Below, piece after piece: positions 57,927 to 64,000 of a DNA stretch of 64,000 nucleotides. The position numbers and the translations under genes were made by a program. The stretch's first letter is position 1. Each line of letters begins with the position of its first letter. The stretch spans positions 372,001 to 436,000 of the forward strand of contig NZ_QLLY01000005.1 of assembly GCF_003259365.1 (NCBI RefSeq), written 5' to 3'. Origin of the DNA: Streptomyces sp. PsTaAH-137. GTDB lineage: Bacteria > Actinomycetota > Actinomycetes > Streptomycetales > Streptomycetaceae. Below the pieces are notes generated by a model. That model did no database searches and had not been told where the DNA came from. It worked only from the letters and a program-made list of their open reading frames with translations.

Positions 57927-60152
57927 CTACGGGTAGTTGGTGAGGTAGGCGACGTTGCTGCCGGAGTTGGACGGTCCTCCGGTGTTGTTGATGACGTGGC
58001 TGATGGTGCCGGTGCCGCCGAGCGAGACGGTGACCATGTCGTGGAACCGGACCCCGGAGGTGTTCGGCACCTCGAAGGCACGGTCGGCGACGACGCTGGA
58101 GTTGGTGCTGAAGTAGCAGTAGCTGCCGAGTCCCCACGCCTCGTGACCGGTGACGGAGTCGGCGACCTTGTACGCGGGGTAGCCCTTGCCGCCGCCGTTC
58201 GTCCAGGCGGCCTGGTTCGGCGGGTCGTAGGGCATCTCGTTCTGGAAGAAGTACGTGCGGCCGCCGTTGCCGTTCCAGACGACCTGGGTCTTCTGGAAGT
58301 GCTCGACGAAGAGTCCGTACGCGGTCACGTTCGCGCCGTTGACGACGAGCCCGGTGTCGGCGGTGTTGGCGGTCCAGCCGACGGTGCCGCCGTTGCCGTG
58401 GTCGGCCCGCCAGATCCAGGTGTGGTCGACGACCGTGTTCGCGCTGTTGACGACAAGGGAGTTGGTCGCCTTGCCGACCGTGGCGCCGCCGATCCGGACG
58501 AAGAAGTCGGACAGCTGGATCGGGTCGGCCGCGTGGTTGGCGGACGCGCCGTTGGGGCCGATCCGCACCAGGGTCTGGGAGTTGGTGGTGCCCGCGTCGA
58601 TCAGCAGGCCGGCCAGCTGGATGCCGTCGACGTCGGCGGTGCTGATCGCGGTGATCCCGCCGTCCGGGACGAGGGTGGCGAGGCCCATGCCGAGGACGAC
58701 CGTGTCGGGCCGGGTGATGTTCAGGGTCTGGTCGAGGTGGTAGACGCCCGGAGTGACCAGGAGGTTCTTGCCCGCCGCGAGGGCCGCGTTCATGTCGGCG
58801 GCGGTGGCGCCGGGCTTGACGATGAAGAACTGGTCGAGCGGGAGTGACGTGCCCGCCGGGGTCTTTCCGCTCCATGTGGTGCCGACCGCGTTCGACCGCA
58901 GCGCGGGCATGAACACCTTGTAGGCGCCCGCCCCGTCGACGTACAGGAACGGCTTCTCGCGGATCGTCGGGGTGCTCGCGACGGTGGTGTACGTCGGGAA
59001 GGACTGGGCGGGTGCGCCCTGGTCGCCGACGAAGACCATGTTCCAGTTGGACCCCGACCAGCTGCCCATCTGGGAGTTGCGGGTGAGGAACTGCTGCTGG
59101 GAGCCGGAGCGGATCTGGCCGTCGACCTTGGTGTCGGAGATGAAGCCGCCGCTGGACCAGCCGCCGTCGTCGAGCGCGAGGTTGCCGCGGACATGCATGC
59201 GCCGGTAGGGGGCGGCCTGCGAGACGGCCCAGCGGTCCGTGCCGCCGGTCGGGTTGACCGACAGGTTCTCGGCGGAGCGCCAGAAGTTCTGCGTGGCGTT
59301 GCCCTGGAACCAGTCGGCCTCCGCGTGCACGGCGCCGTTGATGGTCACGTCGTCCGGGGAGAGGCCGAGCCCGGCGACCTGGGTGTAGAAGCCGACGTTG
59401 GCGTCGGCGCTGTAGGTGCCGGGCTTGAAGAGCAGGGCCTGGCGGGCCGAGCCGAACTGGTTGGTCTGCTGCTGGGAGAAGACCGCGTTCAGCTTGGACT
59501 GGATGCTGGAGGCGGACATCGACGGGTCGAAGACCGTCACGTTCGGGCCGAGGTCCGGGGTGCCCGGCGGGTTCGTCGTGCCGCCGCCGAGCGTGAAGGA
59601 CTGCGCGGCGGTGCCGTTGCAGGTGTACTGCGCGAGCTGCACGCTGTCCGCGGTGGAGGCGCTGGGGACGTCGAGGCACTTGCCGCTGTTGCGGTTCACG
59701 AAGTGGTACGAGCCGTCGGCCTCGGCGACGGGCAGCCACTGCTGGTTGGCGCCGCTGGAGTACGACCACAGCTGGACGGCGGCGGAGTCGGCGGTGGACA
59801 CGTCGGTGACGTCCCACGCCTTGGTGGTGTCGAGGCTGCTGTTGACACGGTAGTAGCCGCCGCTGGTGGCGACGAGCTGCCAGTTCTGCGCGGTGCTGCC
59901 GTTGCAGCCGTACTGCTGGACGGCGGTGCCGTCGGCACTCGCGGCCGCGCGGGCGTCGACGCACTTGCCGCTGCCCTTGTTGATCACGGTGGTGGGGCCG
60001 GTCGGGAGCGCGGCGGCCGCCCGGGACTGCGCGCTCGCCGGGGGCTGCGCGGCGAACTCGATGCCGGTGGCGGTCGTGGCCACGAGCGCGACCGCGGCGA
60101 GGACTCTCGGCATCCGGCGTCTGGACACGCTGCTGAGGACGGGTCTGGACAA
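57927..60152 (-). CDS. Secreted ricin-lectin plus beta-helix protein
   Basis: A 741-residue exported protein. The signal peptide covers about residues 1-42 (VLAAVALVATTATGIEFAAQ, then PPASAQ). A ricin B domain follows at about 55-190 (QNWQLVA, NQQWLPVAEADG, AQSFTLG). The remaining ~540 residues look like a right-handed beta-helix (LLFKPGTYSADANVGFYTQV, IQLAGLLIDAGTTNSQTLV, VNSANTVVDHTWIW), as in pectate-lyase or GH55-type enzymes. The substrate is unassigned. It is 33 bp from each neighbour on the same strand. Confidence 0.85.
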   Translation of the reverse strand: MSRPVLSSVSRRRMPRVLAAVALVATTATGIEFAAQPPASAQSRAAAALPTGPTTVINKGSGKCVDARAAASADGTAVQQYGCNGSTAQNWQLVATSGGYYRVNSSLDTTKAWDVTDVSTADSAAVQLWSYSSGANQQWLPVAEADGSYHFVNRNSGKCLDVPSASTADSVQLAQYTCNGTAAQSFTLGGGTTNPPGTPDLGPNVTVFDPSMSASSIQSKLNAVFSQQQTNQFGSARQALLFKPGTYSADANVGFYTQVAGLGLSPDDVTINGAVHAEADWFQGNATQNFWRSAENLSVNPTGGTDRWAVSQAAPYRRMHVRGNLALDDGGWSSGGFISDTKVDGQIRSGSQQQFLTRNSQMGSWSGSNWNMVFVGDQGAPAQSFPTYTTVASTPTIREKPFLYVDGAGAYKVFMPALRSNAVGTTWSGKTPAGTSLPLDQFFIVKPGATAADMNAALAAGKNLLVTPGVYHLDQTLNITRPDTVVLGMGLATLVPDGGITAISTADVDGIQLAGLLIDAGTTNSQTLVRIGPNGASANHAADPIQLSDFFVRIGGATVGKATNSLVVNSANTVVDHTWIWRADHGNGGTVGWTANTADTGLVVNGANVTAYGLFVEHFQKTQVVWNGNGGRTYFFQNEMPYDPPNQAAWTNGGGKGYPAYKVADSVTGHEAWGLGSYCYFSTNSSVVADRAFEVPNTSGVRFHDMVTVSLGGTGTISHVINNTGGPSNSGSNVAYLTNYP

Positions 60153-60188
60153 GGAAGTCTCCTGTGGGGGGTGGGGCCTGAGGGGCGG

Positions 60189-61586
60189 TCAGCCGGTGTA
60201 CTTGGCAAAGATGCCGGTGAACTGCCAGGCGCTCTGGGCCACGCCCGAGCAGGTGTCGTCGTTCGGGTAGGCGCCGGAGCAGGGCCGGTCGCGGTTGGCC
60301 GACCAGAACGTGAGCCGCGCGAGGTGGTGCTGCTGGGCGTAGGCCAGGATGGTCTGGAAGTCGGCGGGGGTGACGGTCTCGTTGTCGTCGGTGATGCCGT
60401 TCATGGACGAGATGCCCATGCCCCGGTACGCCTGGTCGTCGCTGTAGCCGTAGGCGCTCTTGAGGGCGTTCTTCAGGCCCTCGGCGGCCTTGGTGGTCAG
60501 CGTCCCCATGTTCTGGCCGGCGCCGCCGAAGTCGAACGGCATGATCGTCCAACTGTCTACGGTCAGACCGGAGTTCGCGGCCCGGTTGATCAGGCTGGTG
60601 TCGGGGCCCGACTGGTTCGTGCCGATCGTGACGTACACCTTGATGCCCGGGTTGGCGGCCTTGACGGTCTTGAGCGCGTCCACCGTGCGCTGCTGCACGG
60701 TGCCGTTGCTGTAGGCGTCGGCCTCCAGGTCGATGTCGATGGCCTTCAGCCCGTACGCGTCGATGACCTTCTGGTACGCGCCGGCCAGTGCGGCGGCGCT
60801 GGTGCAGGAGCTCTCCAGCTTGTTGCCGCTGTAGCCGCCGAACGACGGGATGACGTCGCCTCCGGCTCCCCGCACGGTGTTGATGGTCTGCTGGTCGACA
60901 CCGCCGGTCAGCGGGCGGCCGCCGTCCCACTGCGGGTTGCAGGTGCCGTTGCTGAGGACGAAGGCGAGGGTGAACCACTTGACGCCGGTGGCGTTCATGA
61001 CCGTGGTCGGGCTGGGCGTGTTGCCCCAGCCGTTGTAGAGGTACGGGGCGACGGCCATCGGCGCCGCGGCGGGCGGCGTTCCGCCGCCACTGCTCGGCGC
61101 GGTCCACTTCTGGTTCGCGGCGCCCGTGCAGCTCCAGATCTGGATCGGGGTGCCGTTCGCGGAAGTGTTGCCGGTGACGTCGGCGCACTTGCCGGACTGC
61201 TGCCCGACGAGGTCGCGGGCGGCGGACACCGTCCACTTCTGATTGGCGCTGCCCGCACAGTCCCACAGCTGGAGCCTGGCGCCGTTGGCGGTCGAATTGC
61301 CGGTGACATCAAGGCACTTGCCGAGGGCGCGGACGGTTCCGTCGGTGCCGACGGTCCACTGTTGCGCGGACGTGCCGTTGCAGTCGTAGAGCTGGACGGC
61401 GGTGCCGTTGGCGGAGCTCGCTCCCGCCACGTCGAGGCATTTGCCGCCGAGTCCGGTGATCGTGCCGGTGGCCGCGGCGGCGGGGGTCGCGGCGAGTGCG
61501 CTCGCCGAGACGGCGAGGAGTGCGGTGGCGAGCGCGCCGCGTATCACGGTGGAGCGCGTCGGAGCAGATCTAGGCATACGGGACAC
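60189..61586 (-). CDS. Secreted GH18 chitinase-like enzyme with N-terminal ricin lectin
   Basis: A 465-residue exported protein. The signal peptide ends about residue 38 (ALATALLAVSASALAATPAA). A ricin-type lectin with three QxW motifs (AQQWTVG, NQKWTVS, NQKWTAP) covers about 40-165. The GH18 barrel follows, with the catalytic motif LKAIDIDLEADAYS containing the DxDxE residues, and IMPFDFGGAGQ. It probably hydrolyses chitin or related polymers. A DasR-like site and a perfect 10-bp inverted repeat lie upstream. Confidence 0.9.
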   Translation of the reverse strand: MSRMPRSAPTRSTVIRGALATALLAVSASALAATPAAAATGTITGLGGKCLDVAGASSANGTAVQLYDCNGTSAQQWTVGTDGTVRALGKCLDVTGNSTANGARLQLWDCAGSANQKWTVSAARDLVGQQSGKCADVTGNTSANGTPIQIWSCTGAANQKWTAPSSGGGTPPAAAPMAVAPYLYNGWGNTPSPTTVMNATGVKWFTLAFVLSNGTCNPQWDGGRPLTGGVDQQTINTVRGAGGDVIPSFGGYSGNKLESSCTSAAALAGAYQKVIDAYGLKAIDIDLEADAYSNGTVQQRTVDALKTVKAANPGIKVYVTIGTNQSGPDTSLINRAANSGLTVDSWTIMPFDFGGAGQNMGTLTTKAAEGLKNALKSAYGYSDDQAYRGMGISSMNGITDDNETVTPADFQTILAYAQQHHLARLTFWSANRDRPCSGAYPNDDTCSGVAQSAWQFTGIFAKYTG

Positions 61587-61629
61587 AGGGGTTCACAGCC
61601 CTTCATGGGAGGCCGTCGATGGGGGGTGA

Positions 61630-61655
61630 CCGCTGTTCACAGGTATGAACAGCGG
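61630..61655. promoter_or_regulatory. Perfect 10-bp inverted repeat upstream of the chitinase
   Basis: CCGCTGTTCA (61630-61639) and TGAACAGCGG (61646-61655) are perfect reverse complements with a 6-base spacer, 44 bp before the gene start. It may be an operator or a hairpin in the 5' leader. Confidence 0.55.
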
Positions 61656-61688
61656 CTGCATTCATGAAGCTGTGGCGATCGGGAACCT

Positions 61689-61704
61689 AAAGGTCTGCAC
61701 CAGA
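61689..61704 (-). promoter_or_regulatory. DasR-site-like sequence upstream of the chitinase
   Basis: AAAGGTCTGCACCAGA keeps the GGTCT...ACCA arms of the DasR (dre) consensus ACTGGTCTAGACCAGT. DasR controls chitinase genes in Streptomyces in response to glucosamine-6-phosphate, which is established knowledge. The site is about 105 bp upstream of the start. Confidence 0.5.
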
Positions 61705-61770
61705 GCCGTCAAGAGATGAAGCCGAGATAGCCATCAACGGACTTGCAGCCACGAGGACTTGAACACAGCA

Positions 61771-61798
61771 AAGCCCCCGGTGGGCCTCCCGGGGGCTT
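61771..61798 (-). terminator. Rho-independent-type terminator downstream of the FMN reductase
   Basis: AAGCCCCCGG (61771-61780) pairs perfectly with CCGGGGGCTT (61789-61798); on the minus strand the stem is followed by TTTG. It lies 59 bp behind the stop of the minus-strand FMN reductase gene. Confidence 0.7.
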
Positions 61799-61856
61799 CA
61801 ACAGTACTTAATTCAAGGCGTGTTAAGAAGGGTGCTCACCGAAGCTGCCCCAGGGC

Positions 61857-62411
61857 TCAGGCAGCGGCCAGGCGGGAACCGGTCGGCAGTGCGTCGCGGA
61901 AGCGGTCGAGAACCGGGGCGAGCGCCTCGCGCGTCTCGGAGGTGAGGGTGACACCGCCGTCCGCGTCGACGCTGATGTGCCGGTCGAGCACGAACCAGCC
62001 CTGCGCAACATCGGCGCCGAGCGAGGTGAGGACGGGACGCAGCGCGTAGTCGACGGCGAGGACGTGCGCGGGCGAACCGCCGGTGGCGAGCGGCAGCACG
62101 GGCTTGCCGCGCAGCGCGTACTGCGGCAGCAGGTCGAGGAAGGTCTTCAGGACGCCGGAGTACGCGGCCTTGTAGACGGGACTGGCGACGATCAGGGCGT
62201 CGGCGCGGGCCACGAGGCCGACGGCGGCGGCGATGCCGGGGTCGGCGGTGTCGGCGGACAGCAGCCCTTCGGCGGGCAGGGAGCGGACGTCGAGGTGGCG
62301 TATCTCGTGCTGGTGGGCGGCGAGTTCGGCACCGAGATCGCGCACGAGGTGGGCGGTGCGGGAGGTGCCGGGGGCGGAGGCGCTGCCGGTGAGGGTGAGG
62401 AGGAGGGCCAC
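61857..62411 (-). CDS. ssuE: NADPH-dependent FMN reductase, SsuE type
   Basis: A 184-residue flavodoxin-like reductase. LLTLTGSASAPGTSRTAHLV is the FMN-phosphate loop; DALIVASPVYKAAYSGVLKT and LDLLPQYALRGKPVLPLATG are typical of SsuE-like reductases. It supplies reduced FMN for monooxygenases such as alkanesulfonate monooxygenase in sulfur scavenging. The GTG start at 62411 has AAGGAC upstream. A leader peptide with a Cys codon sits 228 bp upstream, linking it to sulfur status. Symbol by resemblance. Confidence 0.82.
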   Translation of the reverse strand: MALLLTLTGSASAPGTSRTAHLVRDLGAELAAHQHEIRHLDVRSLPAEGLLSADTADPGIAAAVGLVARADALIVASPVYKAAYSGVLKTFLDLLPQYALRGKPVLPLATGGSPAHVLAVDYALRPVLTSLGADVAQGWFVLDRHISVDADGGVTLTSETREALAPVLDRFRDALPTGSRLAAA

Positions 62412-62639
62412 GGGGTGTCCTTTGCGGGATGGGGAGTTCGTTCGTGGTCGGCTGCGGGCCGGTGGGGCCTCTCGCGCAGTTCTCCGCGCCCCCGGAACGG
62501 GCTTCGCTCGTCCAGGGGAGGGCTGCGCGCAGGGTGGGACGCCCCACCGGGTCGCGCTCGCCGACGGAACAGGGCGCGTCACAGCGGCCGTTGGGCACGG
62601 CGCGGGGATCAGATGCGGGCCGGGCGGATCAGAGCCGGC
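62412..62639 (-). promoter_or_regulatory. Leader between cysteine peptide and FMN reductase gene, with dispersed repeat
   Basis: The 228-bp stretch holds a divergent copy of the dispersed repeat (CGCGCAGTTCTCCGCGCCCC, about 62473-62492), with the nearby CGGGCTTCGCTCG. It would be transcribed after the leader peptide and may fold into attenuator structures. No further gene is apparent. Confidence 0.5.
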
Positions 62640-62726
62640 TCAGCCGGAGACGTGACAGGAGGTGCTGTTGACCCGGGCGAGATCGACATGGCGTCGTCGC
62701 GTGAGGTCGTGCCGTCCTGCGTCCAT
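62640..62726 (-). CDS. Cysteine-containing leader peptide
   Basis: A 28-residue peptide starting at ATG 62724-62726. Its core RRRHVDLARVNSTSC matches the Streptomyces 'putative leader peptide' class (xRRHVDLxRVxSxxC) found upstream of sulfur-assimilation and cysteine-related genes. Ribosome stalling at the terminal Cys codon is thought to regulate the downstream gene by attenuation. Here the downstream gene is the SsuE-type FMN reductase. Confidence 0.78.
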   Translation of the reverse strand: MDAGRHDLTRRRHVDLARVNSTSCHVSG

Positions 62727-62785
62727 GGGCCGATTGAACCAGGTGCCGCCTACATCCGTCGAGACCCGCCCACGCCGTGGACAGG

Positions 62786-63406
62786 TCAGCCGTACGCCTC
62801 GCCGCCCAGCTCGAAACCCGCGGTCCCCGCGCTGACGTCCGCGAGCCACGACCGGAACCGGTCCACGTCCCCCTCGGGCAGCCCGATCTCGATGGTCACC
62901 GCCTCCGCGTAGCGGACGTCGCGCACCTCGCGCCCGGTGGCCCGCAGATCGTTCTCCATCTTTCCGGCCCGGCCGTGGTCGACGGTCACCGTGGCGAGGC
63001 GGAACCGGCGACGGGTGACGGTGCCGAGCGCGTCGAGCGCCTCCCCGACCGCGCCGCCGTACGCCCGGATGAGCCCGCCCGCGCCGAGCTTCACACCGCC
63101 GTAGTACCGGGTCACGACGGCGACGACGTAGCGCATGTCGCGCCGGGTGAGCATCTGGAGCATGGGCACCCCGGCGGTGCCGCCCGGCTCACCGTCGTCG
63201 CCGGCCTTCTGCACGGAGGCGTCGGCCCCGATGACGTACGCGTAGCAGTTGTGCGAGGCCGTGGGGTGCTCCTTGCGGACGCGCGCGAGGAACGCCTGCG
63301 CCTCCTCCTCGGTCGCGGCGGGCGCGAGCGCGCACAGGAACCGGGAGCGGCTGATCTCTGTCTCGTGCACGCCCTCGCGGGCCACCGTGCGGTACTCGTC
63401 CTGCAT
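62786..63406 (-). CDS. YigZ/IMPACT-family protein
   Basis: A 206-residue protein. The N-terminal UPF0029/IMPACT domain has ISRSRFLCALAPAATEEEAQ, HPTASHNCYAYVIGADASVQ, DDGEPGGTAGVPMLQML and VVAVVTRYYGGVKLGAGGLI. The C-terminal DUF1949 part completes the fold. The family is linked to translation or ribosome quality control; the exact role is unknown. It stands alone upstream of the leader peptide on the same strand, 59 bp away. Confidence 0.92.
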   Translation of the reverse strand: MQDEYRTVAREGVHETEISRSRFLCALAPAATEEEAQAFLARVRKEHPTASHNCYAYVIGADASVQKAGDDGEPGGTAGVPMLQMLTRRDMRYVVAVVTRYYGGVKLGAGGLIRAYGGAVGEALDALGTVTRRRFRLATVTVDHGRAGKMENDLRATGREVRDVRYAEAVTIEIGLPEGDVDRFRSWLADVSAGTAGFELGGEAYG

Positions 63407-63574
63407 CCGACCAGCCTATTCGCCGGTGCGGCAGGGGTCGCCCCCGCCCGGTGCGCGAGTGACGATGTGATGGATACTCGCTCGTCGCCACTGTCATGAA
63501 CGGGCTGCCGCGGGGCAGTGCACTCCCGTACGCGACCGACGACACCACCGAGCCGCCCGACGGAGAGCCCCCAC

Positions 63575-64000
63575 ATGACCGGCACCCAGGCCGACGCACC
63601 GCCCGCCCGCACCTCGCGCTGGCGGTCCTGGCTGCTGGAGGGCCTGAGCGAGCAGACGGCCCGCCATCAGGGCCCGCACGGCCGCGTCCCGGAGGAGCAC
63701 CACGGGCACAAGTGGTGGCGCGTGATGTGTCTGACGGGTGTCGACTACTTCTCCACGCTGGGCTACCAGCCGGGCATCGCGGCCCTGGCGGCCGGTCTGC
63801 TGTCCCCGCTCGCGACGCTGGTACTGATCGCGCTGACCCTGCTCGGGGCGCTGCCGGTGTACCGCCGGGTCGCGAAGGAGTCGCCGCACGGCGAGGGCTC
63901 GATCGCGATGCTGGAGCGGCTGCTGCCCTGGTGGGCGGGGAAGCTGTTCGTGCTGGTCCTGCTCGGTTTCGCCGCGACCGACTTCATGATCACGATGACG
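63575..64000 (+). CDS. APC-family amino-acid or K+ transporter, N-terminal part
   Basis: The first 142 residues of a multispanning transporter, cut by the right edge. A hydrophilic N-terminus is followed by [60 protein letters not shown] and [19 protein letters not shown], giving three TM helices in the APC/KUP-like layout of actinobacterial amino acid transporters. GGAGAG at 63562-63567 precedes the ATG. The substrate cannot be told from this part. Confidence 0.8.
   Translation, partial: MTGTQADAPPARTSRWRSWLLEGLSEQTARHQGPHGRVPEEHHGHKWWRVMCLTGVDYFSTLGYQPGIAALAAGLLSPLATLVLIALTLLGALPVYRRVAKESPHGEGSIAMLERLLPWWAGKLFVLVLLGFAATDFMITMT

Noticed and set aside
56638..61266. 1542-codon minus-strand frame crossing three secreted-protein genes
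   Set aside because: It is a second frame on the same strand with Arg/Pro-rich low complexity, and the lectin-protein frames have signal peptides and domains.
61741..61770. tRNA-like 3' end on the minus strand (TGTTCAAGTCC near the terminator)
   Set aside because: It resembles a T-loop, but the flanking bases cannot pair as a T-stem and no acceptor or anticodon arms exist; at most an old attachment-site trace.

Overview
This is a high-GC (about 70% or more by eye) actinobacterial chromosome segment, almost certainly from a Streptomyces species. The evidence is the codon bias with G/C third positions, frequent GTG/TTG starts, ATGA/TGATG overlaps, several TetR/Lrp/GntR/MocR-type regulators, a DUF5753 HTH/DUF397/anti-sigma-like ATPase trio, an ECF41 sigma factor, Tat-exported lipoprotein and PhoD phosphatase, ricin-lectin secreted enzymes and a c-di-AMP riboswitch in front of an NlpC/P60 cell-wall hydrolase. 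No rRNA, tRNA, CRISPR array, transposase or prophage block is visible. Both ends of the window cut through genes: urease beta on the left and an APC-type transporter on the right.

Layout, left to right. 1-2.5 kb: ureB (partial)-ureA, then a TetR regulator divergent from a membrane protein, with two near-identical operator boxes between them. 2.6-4.0 kb: an orphan YefM-type antitoxin divergent from an atypical ClpP paralogue, with a TGTACA palindrome in the gap. 4.2-7.5 kb: c-di-AMP riboswitch and NlpC/P60 hydrolase, a DUF6328 membrane protein, then the anti-sigma-like ATPase/HTH/DUF397 set. 7.4-11.9 kb: the biotin genes bioF (minus) and bioB-bioA-bioD (plus). 12.3-13.6 kb: a methyltransferase and a ribbon-helix-helix/Fic-like toxin-antitoxin pair.

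13.6-23.9 kb: a large catabolic block. A minus-strand peptide-type ABC importer (binding protein, two permeases, fused double ATPase) ends in a NylB-like serine hydrolase. It is divergent from an IclR regulator, which is followed by a BKACE (DUF849) enzyme, an L-carnitine-dehydrogenase-like enzyme and a betainyl-CoA-thioesterase-like hotdog protein. The last three match the known aerobic carnitine-to-betaine route, so the whole block is proposed to be an uptake-plus-degradation locus for carnitine or a carnitine ester/amide.

23.9-44.2 kb: a GNAT enzyme, two CNNM/CBS metal-transport-type proteins, a small holin-like protein, an SGNH esterase, an oxidoreductase/TetR pair around a perfect 13-bp inverted repeat, purB plus mug (apparent CTG start), a DUF574-type methyltransferase, an ABC-2 exporter divergent from its two-component system, a ROK and a GntR/UTRA regulator, sigma ECF41, an alpha/beta hydrolase, an EamA permease divergent from a MocR regulator. 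44.2-56.5 kb: Tat phosphatase PhoD with a PHO-box-like repeat, a TM-ACT-GNAT protein, a PLP sulfur-amino-acid enzyme with an Lrp regulator, a DUF885 protein, a rhodanese with another Lrp regulator, and sbcC-sbcD. 56.6-61.6 kb: three consecutive secreted proteins each fused to a ricin-type lectin (ThuA, beta-helix, GH18), with a DasR-like site upstream. 61.8-64 kb: an SsuE-type FMN reductase preceded by a cysteine-containing leader peptide, a YigZ/IMPACT protein and the start of a transporter.

A dispersed repeat built on GCGCAGTTCCCCGCGCCCCT occurs nine times in four intergenic gaps. One pair forms a 156-bp element with 40-bp inverted arms inside the ABC operon, and another set forms 131-bp tandem copies.
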